Positions 46,597 to 57,624 are shown, numbered from the stretch's first letter. The stretch: DNA of 64,000 nucleotides from Pandoraea thiooxydans (GCF_001931675.1 NZ_CP014839.1:434001-498000), one strand, 5' to 3'. The notes: a model not told the origin generated them from the sequence alone. Program-made: numbers and translations.

Positions 46597-46619
46597 TGCA
46601 GCTGAAGGGTCAAGCAATC

Positions 46620-48101
46620 ATGGATAGAGCGAACCAACGGGATGTGGGAGTGGGAGCGGGGAAGCAGCGAGGTCTGAGTCAAAGCGGGCTGGAAGGTGAC
46701 GGCTGGCGAAACCAGCTACAGGCCCTGATTGACGCGCATGCGGGTGTGCGGGTCAATGGGAAGGTGGCTTCATTTCGCACGCGGGATGTGGCGGCGACCG
46801 AGGTATTTGCGGCTTTCAACACGCTGCGGGAGAGTCTGGGGTTCAAGTTGCAGAGTCCGCGAAATCTAAGCGAAAAGCACATCCAAGCGTTGGTGAACCA
46901 TTGGTATCGAAATGGGCGGGCTGTGAGCACGATTCGGCAGAATTTGTCGATCCTGCGCAAGTTTTCCGGCTGGATTGGCAAACGCGGCATGGTGAAGAGT
47001 TTGCCTGTGTATTTGCCGGGGGTGGATCCAAAGGATCTGCGCACGAGTGCGATCGCGGAGCGGTCTCGTTCATGGAGCGAGAATGGTGTCAACGTTGAGG
47101 CGAAAATTGCCGAGGCGGATGCCCTGGACGAAAAGCTGGGCCTGATGCTGCGGATGGCGGTGATCTTTGGTTTGCGTCGCAAGGAGCTCGTACTGTTGAA
47201 GCCGTGGAAGGCTGACCACGGCGACGCGTTGATGATCTACGCGAACGGCGGTCCCAAGGGCGGCCGGCCTCGCGCTATCCCAATCACCACCGAATTGCAG
47301 AGGGCGACACTCGACTTTGTGAAGGCGCGAACCCCGAAGACGCATCATCTGGGTTGGTACGTGACTCGGCTCGGGAAGCCCACCTCCCTCGAATATAACG
47401 TCAAGGAGTATCTGCGATGGTTGGAACAGCTCGGAATTACCCGGAAGGTCGCTGGGGTAACTGGCCACGGCTTGAGAGCCGAGTACGCTGAAAATGAGGC
47501 CTTGCTTCGAGGCTTGATTCCAGCAACGCTCGGTGGGAGCGCTGATCAAATGCTCAAAGAAGACATAGCCGTGGTGCAGGCGCAGGTGAGCGAAAACATG
47601 GGTCACTCGCGGCTGGCTGTAACGAACTCTTATTATGGGAGCTTTAAGAGGCTGCGCCGCGAAAAACTGACGTCATCAGCGACTATTCGCGCCAAGGATA
47701 CCTCCCGGGCAGAAGCGGAGGAACAGGTCCACAATTTTGCGGACTCTGCAGATGGCAATGGCAGTGCCTGGTCGAATGGGGATCCCGTCCGAGTTGCGGC
47801 GAGTATTAAAAATGGCCCCCTCGGTCTGCTCGCCATTGATGGGGTTCAGGTCGACCAGAGTGCGCAGCTGGCCTCAAACAGCGATGAAGTTCAGTTTCCG
47901 CGGTTGCTCGCCGAAATAGCGGCAACTCAGGAAAGCCTTGACCTTTCAAAGCTCGCTCAGGCTATGGATCTCACAATTGACGAGGTCAATTCGCTTTTCG
48001 AGCGTGCCCGTGAAGCATGGGAGGCCAAAAAACAGGGTGCTGCTCGGACTGAGGCTGACCCAGAAAACTGGGCCGAGCAAAAGTGGAAAAATCCGGCATG
48101 A
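46620..48101 (+). CDS. Tyrosine recombinase, Integrase_1-type
   Basis: The 493-residue protein has an N-terminal SAM-like domain (about residues 60-150) and a tyrosine recombinase catalytic domain. Visible catalytic residues are Arg in FGLRRKELVLL, the HxxR box in TGHGLRAEYAE, and His and Tyr in MGHSRLAVTNSYY. About 130 residues follow the tyrosine, an unusually long tail that ends in a helical segment resembling a small HTH (LSKLAQAMDLTIDEVNSLFE). It is unlike the integrase at the tRNA and may serve internal recombination of the element. The ATG giving MDRANQRD was used, ten codons inside the open frame. Confidence 0.85.
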   Translation: MDRANQRDVGVGAGKQRGLSQSGLEGDGWRNQLQALIDAHAGVRVNGKVASFRTRDVAATEVFAAFNTLRESLGFKLQSPRNLSEKHIQALVNHWYRNGRAVSTIRQNLSILRKFSGWIGKRGMVKSLPVYLPGVDPKDLRTSAIAERSRSWSENGVNVEAKIAEADALDEKLGLMLRMAVIFGLRRKELVLLKPWKADHGDALMIYANGGPKGGRPRAIPITTELQRATLDFVKARTPKTHHLGWYVTRLGKPTSLEYNVKEYLRWLEQLGITRKVAGVTGHGLRAEYAENEALLRGLIPATLGGSADQMLKEDIAVVQAQVSENMGHSRLAVTNSYYGSFKRLRREKLTSSATIRAKDTSRAEAEEQVHNFADSADGNGSAWSNGDPVRVAASIKNGPLGLLAIDGVQVDQSAQLASNSDEVQFPRLLAEIAATQESLDLSKLAQAMDLTIDEVNSLFERAREAWEAKKQGAARTEADPENWAEQKWKNPA

Positions 48102-48130
48102 TGCAACCGTGAAAAGGAAGAGGTCATGCC

Positions 48131-48190
48131 ATGAAGAAGAGCAAGTTCACCGACGAGCAAATCGCATTCGCGTTGAAGCAGGCGGAGCTG
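48131..48190 (+). pseudogene. IS3-family OrfA N-terminal remnant
   Basis: The first 20 codons read MKKSKFTDEQIAFALKQAEL, the start of an IS3-group OrfA helix-turn-helix protein. After this point the frame loses all family resemblance, so only a fragment remains. Confidence 0.7.
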
Positions 48191-48457
48191 AGTGCGCCCA
48201 TTTGTCGGTTGCCGGCTCCGACGGAGCGAGTAGATCGGACGGCCGTTCCGCACCTTGAAACTGCCGCTCAGCCGGCACTTGCTCGAAGGGCGGCGCAGGG
48301 TCGCGTGCTGCCGACCGCAGCCTGGGGAGGTTGAAGATGCGTATGCAAATTGCATGAGTAAGTACCCGGCTACCTCCAGCCGTTCGACATAGATTCGTAA
48401 ATCGTCGACAATCAATCATCCTCAGACAACAAGTTGTTCGAAGAGAGAGGCAGTGAT
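48191..48457. other. Residual intergenic region
   Basis: Scrambled sequence follows the OrfA remnant. A palindrome ACAACAAGTTGT at 48427-48438 lies 20 bp before the NYN gene and might be its operator. Nothing else was seen. Confidence 0.35.
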
Positions 48458-49168
48458 ATGGCGAAAGAGGATCTTCAGAGACTTGCCGTGCTGATCGACG
48501 CGGATAATGCGTCAGCAGCCGTTGTAAAAGAGCTTTTGGAAGAAGTCGCGAGGTATGGCACCGCAACGATTAAGCGGGCTTATGGAGACTGGACCACGCC
48601 AAATTTGGCGGGATGGAAAGACCAGTTACATCGTCACGCGATCCAGCCTATTCAACAGTTCGCGTACACGAACGGTAAGAATTCAACGGATTCCGCATTC
48701 ATCATCGACGCAATGGATCTGCTATATGCAGGTCGCGTTGACGGATTCTGTATCGTTTCAAGTGACAGTGATTTCACGAGACTTGCGACTCGTCTTCGGG
48801 AAGCCGGCAAGGCGGTGTACGGACTCGGTGAACGAAAGACACCTGAGCCGTTCATTGCTGCTTGCGACAAGTTCATTTTCTTTGAAGTATTGGGGAAGCT
48901 CAGGGAACCCGCTAGGGCGGTGAATGTGCCCGATCTGCCAGAGCTAAAGGGCCTTTTGATTCACGCGATAAATGAAACTTCGCGCGACGGCGGATGGGCG
49001 CCGCTATCGGCCGTTGGCTCTTTTATAGGTAAGAACAACGCGTCTTTTGATCCTCGCAACTACGGATTTGCAAAACTCGGTGAGCTAGTGCGCAAGCAAC
49101 ATTACTTGGAATGCAAAGATACACCCGACGCATCTGGATTCGTGCATCTGCAAGTTAAAGTTAGATGA
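48458..49168 (+). CDS. NYN domain/OST-HTH (LabA-like) protein
   Basis: The 236-residue protein has an N-terminal NYN/PIN-like RNase domain (about residues 1-150; acidic residues in VLIDADNAS, DSAFIIDAMD and VSSDSDFTRLATRLREAG) and a C-terminal OST-HTH/LOTUS domain (about 165-236; LKGLLIHAINETSRDGGWAPLS...). This pair forms LabA/DUF88-type proteins, likely RNA-binding nucleases. The start gives MAKEDLQRL after a GAGAGAGG stretch. In islands such proteins are suspected defence or RNA-turnover factors; no partner is evident here. Confidence 0.85.
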   Translation: MAKEDLQRLAVLIDADNASAAVVKELLEEVARYGTATIKRAYGDWTTPNLAGWKDQLHRHAIQPIQQFAYTNGKNSTDSAFIIDAMDLLYAGRVDGFCIVSSDSDFTRLATRLREAGKAVYGLGERKTPEPFIAACDKFIFFEVLGKLREPARAVNVPDLPELKGLLIHAINETSRDGGWAPLSAVGSFIGKNNASFDPRNYGFAKLGELVRKQHYLECKDTPDASGFVHLQVKVR

Positions 49169-49397
49169 TACGGTAGGCCAAAGGATCAATCGCATGGGAT
49201 GAACGACCGTTTTCGGGAGTTTTGAAGGACAGCTCAGGGTCGCGAATGCGCGTTGACGACCGGCCGCTTTTCGGTGGTGGGTCGGAGAGCCGACTGCCAT
49301 CCCATCAGGCGTGCTCACCATGGACGAAAGGCAACTCAGAAAGCAGCCTCCTAATTAGGGCGATTTTAGCCTGTTTTCCCTGATGGGAGTAGTCAAT

Positions 49398-50011
49398 CTA
49401 AGGCGATTCAGTATTGTCTAACGGCCGGGAGCGCTGAGGTGTTTTCCCGGCCATTGCTGCGATAGCAATCCGTAGATTGTTGCCTAGTTGCACAAGTCGA
49501 GCGTGTACGACTTCCTGCGCCCCCTTTCGACTAACGACGTGGGCAGTGGCGGGCCATGAGGCCGTAACAAAGTCAGTAACAAGTGCAATTGAGCGTGCCG
49601 CTATCAACCGCCTTATCCCACTCTTAGCCTGGCCACAAGCCTCCGCAATCGCTTCTCCAGCTTCCAGTGGCATCACGTCTTGGCCGGCAGACCATTTTTT
49701 CAACCGACCATGTGAGAAGGTGGCACCGACTCCCCCTCGCAACTGCATGGCAGCAGCAAGCTCTGCCAATGAGTTGCAAGACATGGAGGCCTGGGCCTCC
49801 AAAAGCCAATTGCCAATCGGATGGTGCAGCGGATTGGCCAATGCATCCAAGCGGTCAAGAGACAACTCTGCTTGTTCTTTGAACGGTGCAATGAGGCGCT
49901 CGATTAGGCTCGCCCCAAGGACGGCGTTCAACAGGCGCTCAGCAAAATGGTACTCCGCTGGCCTCATCCCAGGGACTTGTTTTGACCACCGGGCCTCCAC
50001 ATCAGCCAGGA
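49398..50011 (-). pseudogene. Hypothetical gene interrupted by IS21, C-terminal half
   Basis: This is the 3' part of a gene split by the IS21 element. Removing the element and one AGGA copy joins the two halves in frame (…CHRCGKNLL + ADVEARWSKQ…), giving a 364-residue protein. I do not recognise the family. This half is helical (AEYHFAERLLNAVLGASLIERLIA and so on) without membrane segments. An accidental GTG inside the IS end could still start translation of this half alone. Confidence 0.85.
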
Positions 50012-50101
50012 TGTTACGCGCGGAGTAAAAATGAGCCACTTCGCGCGAAGTAAATCTGAGCCACTTTTTCGTAAAGTCGGATCTTTTTGCGCGAGATCCG
50101 A

Positions 50102-51927
<1,826 letters not shown>

Positions 51928-51966
51928 ACCGCCGCCTAGTGGCTCAGATTTACTTTGCGTTTGACA

Positions 51967-52451
51967 AGGAGATTCTTGCCACAACGATGGCATGGGACTT
52001 CTCTGGCCAAAACGCCAGAAGTAACCCGCATGGGGAGCCCCTCAAGGATCTGAAACGCAGCAAGAATGTCTGGTATCAAGGGGCCATCCAGTGCACTGCC
52101 TGCGAGCTTTTCGAGGTAATCCATCGGAAAGCCCAGGCGACCAGCCAACACCTGCTTCGTCGTTCGACTGGGATTGTTCTTTCCTCGAATCAGGTTCTCC
52201 AGATTCTTGTAATCACTTCCTGCCTCATGCCGGATGTACGCTTGGTGACTCGCATGGTCGCTGACCAGTCGAACAAGGAATTCAGGGTCGGGGGCCATAG
52301 AAATGTTGGGCTCAAGGTGCAGCATTCGACCGTAAGGACCGAGTACACGCAGGATCTCAACCGGCTGAAACGGCGGGGTAAGAAATTCGGCAACAGTCAT
52401 ATCGGAAATGCGTTTTTGGGCTGCACTTGGAGTCGTAAGCAGGTTTTCCAT
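51967..52451 (-). pseudogene. Hypothetical gene interrupted by IS21, N-terminal half
   Basis: This is the 5' part of the split gene (MENLLTTPSAAQKRISDMTV...). It ends in CHRCGKNLL at the IS junction, after which the frame runs into the IS end and stops. The sequence holds a possible small HTH-like part (GKNNPSRTTKQVLAGRLGFP) and a lone CxxC, which may be half of a zinc site. Function unknown. Confidence 0.85.
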
Positions 52452-52543
52452 GTTGCGGTACCGTCAGCCGAAAAAGCGGTGAGAGCATAGCGTACGTCCA
52501 ACAGGACGCCCACGTAGACTCTTCACATGAAAGGAAGCCATCA

Positions 52544-52675
52544 TGGCAAATCGTACCTTCTCCGACTCCAGCAACCCGAATTGGCCGAGCCGCACCGGAG
52601 AGCCTTCCGGCAAGGGTAGGGGGAACAACCCACCGGCCAACAGATAACAGTCGACCCAAGGCAAGCTCCGTCTGA
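52544..52675 (+). CDS. Small protein MANRTFSDSSNP..., possibly frameshifted
   Basis: The 43-codon frame begins MANRTFSDSSNPNWPSRTGE after AGGAAG at good spacing. One extra G in the G4 run at 52620-52623 would give a tail GRGNNPPANR and a stop at 52645. The tail resembles small hypothetical proteins I recall ending in PSGxGRGNNPP. The present frame is thus either a decayed or differently ended form. Confidence 0.45.
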   Translation, partial: WQIVPSPTPATRIGRAAPESLPARVGGTTHRPTDNSRPKASSV

Positions 52676-52761
52676 TAGATGGGCTTGCCATCCTCTACCT
52701 GATAGGCGCCCACCTCCTAAAGCGGGCGCCTGCTAACACGCACCGTACACTGCGCATCAAC

Positions 52762-53781
52762 TTATGCAGCGGAAATGTGGTGCACTACCTGCCAACCCAG
52801 GGATAGAACCGCCACGCAGGCCAAGAAGGCAAGCGCAATCCGGTTCTGCCTAGCGGACTTTGCTTGCTGGGCTTGCAAGCTTGCAACGGTAGATTCCAGT
52901 CCCTTTTGTCTTGTCTCTACCTGACTTGCCAACAATGCTATTTGTGTAGCAGCCGCATCGTGAGCCGCCAATGCGGTCGACGTTGCCTGGGCGTGCATCT
53001 GCAACCGGGTAGTCAGGTCTGTACGCAAGGCCTCCGAGTTAGTCTCCAGCTCCCCGACGGCATCTTGGATGCAGGTGCTCCATGTATGTGTGGTTTCGTC
53101 TTGGCGTCGCTCAAAATCCTGCTGTGATGAACGAAGCTCGACGAGTGCCCCGCGAACTTGCTCATCGCATTTCGCCACAAGACTCTGCATCTCATTCTTG
53201 AGAGCAGAATGCAGTTCCTCGTTAGCGGCACCTATCTTGCGCTCTGCTTCCCGAACCAGGGTGATGCAATCAACCAGCCTCTCGGCCTGATTTTGCGTGT
53301 AATACGTTGCATCCAACAGCTTTTGGTTGGCTGCGTTCGACACCTCTTGCTGCTCGGTAAACTCGTGCTGTTGCTCAAAGATTCGTTCGTTTAACCGCTT
53401 CAGCTCAAGTGCTTGTTCTGCCAATAGCGCCTGTTGTTTCAGCAGAACTTCTTGCTGGCCACTCAAAACCTTTGAGATAGCCGTATTCACAATAAGAAGT
53501 TGTGACGACCTTTGGGTCAAACGACCCATGGCCTGGTTGAGGTCCAGCTGAGCGTCTTCAACCTTGTCATCCCGGTCATACCACCAATTAGTAGCAAAAT
53601 TTCCGTCTTTTTTTTCCTGACGAAGCTGCTCAAGTCGATGGTTTTCACCTTGGACCGATTTGGTCTCGGCAATCATGTCGTCCATCAGTTCCCGGATGTT
53701 GCTATCCCGAACAATCTGCTCTGGAATGGTTAGTGCTGACAAAACTTGGACAACCTGCAGTTCGTTCACGCTTTTGTTCAT
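52762..53781 (-). CDS. Coiled-coil protein with C-terminal membrane anchor
   Basis: The 339-residue protein is almost wholly helical and glutamine/glutamate-rich, with long coiled-coil stretches (about residues 60-310). One C-terminal membrane helix (IALAFLACVAVLSLGWQVV) ends in a short basic tail. I do not recognise a family. It begins 10 bases after the HNH-like gene and is the last gene of a three-gene operon, so it probably works with that membrane protein. The start gives MNKSVNELQVVQ; the longer frame upstream overlaps the partner. Confidence 0.7.
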   Translation of the reverse strand: MNKSVNELQVVQVLSALTIPEQIVRDSNIRELMDDMIAETKSVQGENHRLEQLRQEKKDGNFATNWWYDRDDKVEDAQLDLNQAMGRLTQRSSQLLIVNTAISKVLSGQQEVLLKQQALLAEQALELKRLNERIFEQQHEFTEQQEVSNAANQKLLDATYYTQNQAERLVDCITLVREAERKIGAANEELHSALKNEMQSLVAKCDEQVRGALVELRSSQQDFERRQDETTHTWSTCIQDAVGELETNSEALRTDLTTRLQMHAQATSTALAAHDAAATQIALLASQVETRQKGLESTVASLQAQQAKSARQNRIALAFLACVAVLSLGWQVVHHISAA

Positions 53782-53791
53782 GATTTTAAGG

Positions 53792-55459
53792 CTAGATAGT
53801 TTTGAAAAAGTCGTCGATTGAGGCCTGGCTCTCGTAGATGAACGTAAGCTTGTCTGCACTGTTGCGAACCTGTTCACGCGTCTCTGTAACAGAGTGCTCG
53901 AGACTAACAAGTGAGGCCGCTGCAGCCCTTCCTGCGGAGCCCAACGTGTCACCAATTTTTTGATAGACGCTTACCGACTTGGCAAACCTCTCGACATTGT
54001 TGAACGAGCTTTCCGCGAGCATAGTCAGTTCGCTGGCAAACATTTCTTGACGCTTCGCGTCCGCGATAATTTCATCGAGAAGTTTCTCGTCCAGAGAGTG
54101 CCGATACCGGTCGAACATGCAATCAATCTGATAAGCCAAGAAAGCTGTCAGCAAACCAGAGAGAGTCCCTATAAGTACGGGCGTCACGATGTCAGCGATA
54201 ACCTTAAGAAACGGCACACTTGCCATGAACGTCGCGACCGACTCGGTCAGAATAATGCCGACAGAACTAATGACGACAGCGGTTAGAATCTTTAGACCCT
54301 CTTGCAGCGCTTCGTCCTTTGTCAGGTGCTCAGGAGGAAATAGAATCGTCTTGAAAGCGCGAAACAGGCCAATCAGTCCTTCACGGATGGCTGTAACGAA
54401 GCGCTTAGCCGTCGACAGGAAACTGTTGAGCACAAACGTCATCAAGTTGCTCATAAAGCCACTGATGCCGCCGTGGAACAGCTGTGCTGCAGCATCTGGG
54501 ATTTTCTTTACCACCGCTTGAATCACTTTGAACAGTCGGCCACGAATCTCTTCGAGCAGCGATTTTCCCGCCTCTACGCCATGCTTGATGAGCGTTTTGA
54601 TTTCATTGAACAGACCGTTGACCAGTTCAGTTAGGAGTAACCCCATAGCCTGCCGAAGACCCATTTGCAACGCCTGACTTCCTCCGGTGTGCAGAAGCTC
54701 GGTAGCCTGTTTTTTTCGGAGCGCGCGGCCTACGGTGTCGTTCAGATGCTTTTGGGCCGTCTGAGACTTTTCGGCCATCAACTTTTTGTCAATCTCAAAT
54801 TTCTCGGCATTGGTCGTGCCGTCGGGTCTTTCACGTGCGGCCCACTCTTCGAAGTCATGGTCACTTTTGGAGCCATTCAGTGGCTGATTTGTCAGTGCCA
54901 GGTTCTTGTCGTCATTGACCGCCGCCCTCATGCGACCAGGGTCTACTTTCAATGCACCAGTTTGCTCGTCTCGCTTCACATCACCGAGACCGAGATGTGC
55001 CTTTTTATTACTGTGAAATTCGCGGATGGGACCCACGTGGTCCAGCTCGGCGCGAACGACCCGGCCATCCCTCTGTTCAAAGGTTCCATCAGTAGACACC
55101 GTGCGACCGGTGTACTCATCCTTTCCGCGTGCGATACTTTCGGTGCGCTTGTCCTCCCACGTTTTTCCGCCTGTGGCTTTTGCAGCTTCCTTGGTCTTGA
55201 TTTCATATTCAGACCGAACATCCACGCTGTACTCTCTGCGTGAGTTTGCGTGAAGCTTCTTGTCCGACTCGGTCGCAACAAAATCGTCGTCAACCCGCTC
55301 GAAATTGTGCAGCGTCGTGACATTACCGCCGTTCCGGTCCTCGAACATCGCCATCGACAGGCCAAATGGCCCAATAATCTGGGAGAGAACCTCACGCTGG
55401 CAGTCGGCGAAGAGCTTTTGCAGACGCTGTTCACGAAGTTCGAAGATGCTTTGTTCCAT
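53792..55459 (-). CDS. HNH-like nuclease domain protein with membrane region
   Basis: The 555-residue protein has three parts. Residues 1-120 are charged and unassigned. An HNH-like module runs from about 135 to 210, with ELDHVGPIREFH (Asp140-His141, His149) and NLALTNQPLNGSKSDHDFE (Asn186, Asn191, Asn195, Lys198), a spacing like the LDHxxP...N...NxxK HNH endonucleases. The C-terminal half has amphipathic helices and two strong membrane segments (about 389-412 and 422-444). It lies between a SUKH-type gene and a coiled-coil membrane protein gene. A membrane-linked nuclease effector is the inference; the HNH call is by motif only. Confidence 0.6.
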   Translation of the reverse strand: MEQSIFELREQRLQKLFADCQREVLSQIIGPFGLSMAMFEDRNGGNVTTLHNFERVDDDFVATESDKKLHANSRREYSVDVRSEYEIKTKEAAKATGGKTWEDKRTESIARGKDEYTGRTVSTDGTFEQRDGRVVRAELDHVGPIREFHSNKKAHLGLGDVKRDEQTGALKVDPGRMRAAVNDDKNLALTNQPLNGSKSDHDFEEWAARERPDGTTNAEKFEIDKKLMAEKSQTAQKHLNDTVGRALRKKQATELLHTGGSQALQMGLRQAMGLLLTELVNGLFNEIKTLIKHGVEAGKSLLEEIRGRLFKVIQAVVKKIPDAAAQLFHGGISGFMSNLMTFVLNSFLSTAKRFVTAIREGLIGLFRAFKTILFPPEHLTKDEALQEGLKILTAVVISSVGIILTESVATFMASVPFLKVIADIVTPVLIGTLSGLLTAFLAYQIDCMFDRYRHSLDEKLLDEIIADAKRQEMFASELTMLAESSFNNVERFAKSVSVYQKIGDTLGSAGRAAAASLVSLEHSVTETREQVRNSADKLTFIYESQASIDDFFKTI

Positions 55460-55474
55460 GGGGTGCTCCTCGTC

Positions 55475-55984
55475 TCAACCTAACTTGCTACCAACAAAAT
55501 TTGAGAACCAACTGTTGAAATCGGGTGCAACCAGCTTCCGGGCAGGGAAGTCATGGAAGATTTCGATGACTTGACCAGAGCGGCCTCCTGAAGCCGGGGT
55601 CATGTCGAGGCACAGAAAATCCCCTCCGCCATTAGAGGCAAAAGGAATCCACCCTCTCGACCACCAGACCGCCTGGATTCCCTTATCCGACTGGGCCGTG
55701 GAGCCTTCCAGGTCGCCATCTTCTAGTAAATCGTTCCACGTCGCCCAACTGAGTATTACGTTTTGGAGCGATAGGAACTCATTGCCATCAAACAACCATT
55801 TCGCCTTGCCTTGTTGCCCCGCATGTATTTTGAGGCACTCAATGTAGCCAGAGGGCAAAGAGCAGCCAAGCCTTCGTTCAAGGTCTTGTATAGCGGTAGT
55901 CGTGGCAGGCGAATTGAGGTCTGCCAATGTCTTTGCTTCGTTCAACCGCAACCAGGCCTCAAGGCGCTCCCAATCTTGCTTCAT
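55475..55984 (-). CDS. SMI1/KNR4 (SUKH) domain protein
   Basis: The 169-residue protein matches the SUKH fold: IQDLERRLGCSLPSGYIECLKIHAGQ near residues 32-57, then WIPFASNGGGDFLCLDMTP near 113-131. Bacterial SUKH proteins are frequent immunity partners of nuclease toxins, often of HNH type, and also occur in other toxin settings. It is the first gene of the operon, 15 bases ahead of the HNH-like gene. The start gives MKQDWERLEAWL. Confidence 0.85.
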   Translation of the reverse strand: MKQDWERLEAWLRLNEAKTLADLNSPATTTAIQDLERRLGCSLPSGYIECLKIHAGQQGKAKWLFDGNEFLSLQNVILSWATWNDLLEDGDLEGSTAQSDKGIQAVWWSRGWIPFASNGGGDFLCLDMTPASGGRSGQVIEIFHDFPARKLVAPDFNSWFSNFVGSKLG

Positions 55985-56189
55985 CAGATTACTTCCCCCG
56001 AAGATTGATATTGAACATCGAAATTCCACGCACTACCTGCAGCTCATCATTAGTCAAGCAGCCAGCGATGCAGTTGGATTATCTTTCGGACCATGCAGCG
56101 AGTAATGGGCGGCATGAGTCTTATTCATCGTGAGAGTGGGCCAGAAACCGCATTGATGGCAGACAGCTGCTATGGCGAAGTCTATGCGC

Positions 56190-56323
56190 TGTCAAACGCA
56201 AAGTAAATCTGAGCCACCGGGCGGCGGCTTACGCGACTGAATTCCCAGCCATTGGGTTACGTGATTTGCCCAGGAATCCTGCTTTCTTCTGCTTCCTTAG
56301 CCTGTAACCGTCACCCTTGATCT
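56190..56323 (-). mobile_element. IS21 right-end remnant (istB 3' end)
   Basis: The stretch repeats, inverted, the last 130 bp of the complete IS21 element: the istB tail ([20 protein letters not shown] homologue), the GTGGCTCAGATTTACTTTGC repeat and the terminal TTTGACA. It has diverged slightly and is cut off where the IS3 element begins. Confidence 0.88.
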
Positions 56324-56398
56324 ATGGATCGCCCCGGAATTCGTGGAGGCCGGTTGGATTAAGTTGAGACCTCAAGGCCGGTCTCGTTGGCCTGTTGC

Positions 56399-57336
56399 TT
56401 CCATTAGTTTGCCTCGGCTGCGGCTGGAGGAATTTGCCCGATCGGCTCCAGCAGTCGACAATGGTTGAACCGATGCACCTATTGCAGCGTCGCCAGCTCG
56501 ACAGATTCCCTGTTCTTCCAGGGAGCGCGGCGGTGGATCAATTCGGCCTTGTACAGCCCGTTGATCGTCTCGGCCAAAGCGTTATCGTAGCTGTCGCCTC
56601 GGCTGCCGACCGAAGGCTATATGCCTGCCTCGGCGAGCCGCTCAGTGTATCGAATGGAGACGTATTGCGATCCTCTGTCCGAATGATGAACCAAGCTGTC
56701 CGAGCTCCTTGGCTGGCGATCGTACAGCGCCTGCTCCAGCCCATCGAGTACGAAGCCGGTGCGCATCTTGCTGCTGACACGCCAGCCGACGATGCGTCGG
56801 GCATACACGTCAATCACAAACGCCACGTACAGCCAACCCTGCCAGGTCGAAACGTAGGTGAACTCAGACACCCACAGCTGGTTCGGACGATCAGCCTTGA
56901 ATTGCCGATTCACCCGGTCGAGCGGACAAGGTGCCGAACGATCCGGCACTGTAGTTCGCACCACCTTGCCCCGCGCCACTGCAGCCCCTTCCCGGTTCAT
57001 CTGCCTCCAAACCTTGTCGGCACCGAAGGCATGCATATTGGTATGCCAGACACGCTGAATCTCTGGGATCAGCTCGTCATCACGTTGGGCGCGTGCGCAA
57101 CGCACAGCGGGATTCCGGGTGTGTGCCGCATGACACCAGCATCCCGACGGGGCTATCCGCAGGACCTTGCAGATCGGCTCGACCCCATACACCTCCCGGT
57201 ACTGGTCGACATATGCCTTCAGGACTTGAGCCGGCGGTCGAGCTCCGCCTGGGCAAAAACGCACTGTCCGTCTTGAGGTTCTCATTGGCTCGGCGCGGCT
57301 CCTTGACTTCGCGTTCCAGGGTCTTGAGCCGCTCAC
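56399..57336 (-). pseudogene. IS3 OrfB transposase with nonsense mutations
   Basis: The DDE integrase-type sequence (RPNQLWVSEFTYVSTWQGW, HSDRGSQYVSIRYTERLAEA) is read through AEAGI and then meets a TAG at 56615-56617. In the same frame it continues PSVGSRGDSYDNALAETING..., with a second TAG in ATLQ*VHRFN and the family ending PIGQIPPAAAEAN. The metal-binding Glu of YDNALAE is therefore lost to translation. Two nonsense mutations make it inactive. The 5' end of the frame overlaps orfA, the IS3 frameshift layout. Confidence 0.85.
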
Positions 57337-57541
57337 GCTCGGTGGTGCTCAAGTCGTCGCGTAAGCCCGTATCGACCTCCTCGCGCTTGACCCATTCCAG
57401 CAAGGTTTGGGGCACGCAGCCAATCTTGGGAGCAATCGCTTCAACAGCAGCCCGTAGAGACGGATACCCGCCTCGATGCTCCTGCACGATGCGAACCGCG
57501 CGATCGCGTACCTCGGGTGAAAATTTGGTTGTTTTGTTCAT
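57080..57541 (-). CDS. IS3 OrfA protein
   Basis: The frame begins [20 protein letters not shown] and has the HTH ([19 protein letters not shown]) and leucine zipper ([20 protein letters not shown]) of IS3-group OrfA. The conserved part ends near residue 100; the remaining 50 residues read through the orfB overlap, so the native stop appears lost or displaced. With orfB inactive it has no transposition role. Confidence 0.7.
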   Translation of the reverse strand: MNKTTKFSPEVRDRAVRIVQEHRGGYPSLRAAVEAIAPKIGCVPQTLLEWVKREEVDTGLRDDLSTTERERLKTLEREVKEPRRANENLKTDSAFLPRRSSTAGSSPEGICRPVPGGVWGRADLQGPADSPVGMLVSCGTHPESRCALRTRPT

Positions 57542-57624
57542 GGCTCCATCTGCTCAGAAGTCGGAGCCTCCTCAAACCCCCGGGTGATTCAGTTGATCAC
57601 CCTTGAATCCATGCCATTGATACG

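Larger units (their letters stand above)
45083..46619. other. Long non-coding region
   Basis: About 1.5 kb separate the stbA-like gene from the rightward recombinase. The left half carries the iteron cluster and the right third the hairpin-rich block, both listed separately. Short frames on either strand look accidental. Confidence 0.6.
56325..57591 (-). mobile_element. Decayed IS3-family element
   Basis: Related terminal repeats are TGGATCGCCCCGGAATTCGT on the left and TGAATCACCCGGGGGTTTGA (minus strand) on the right. The 1267-bp unit contains orfA and orfB with frame damage. No three-base target duplication matches (CTA against GTT), consistent with insertion next to, or rearrangement of, the IS21 remnant. 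Confidence 0.8.

Noticed and set aside
55605-55640. Possible second copy of the tRNA-Ser end (CCCCTCCGCCATTAG)
   Set aside because: Only about ten bases resemble the tRNA end, it lies inside the SUKH gene, and the TTCGAATCC part is missing.
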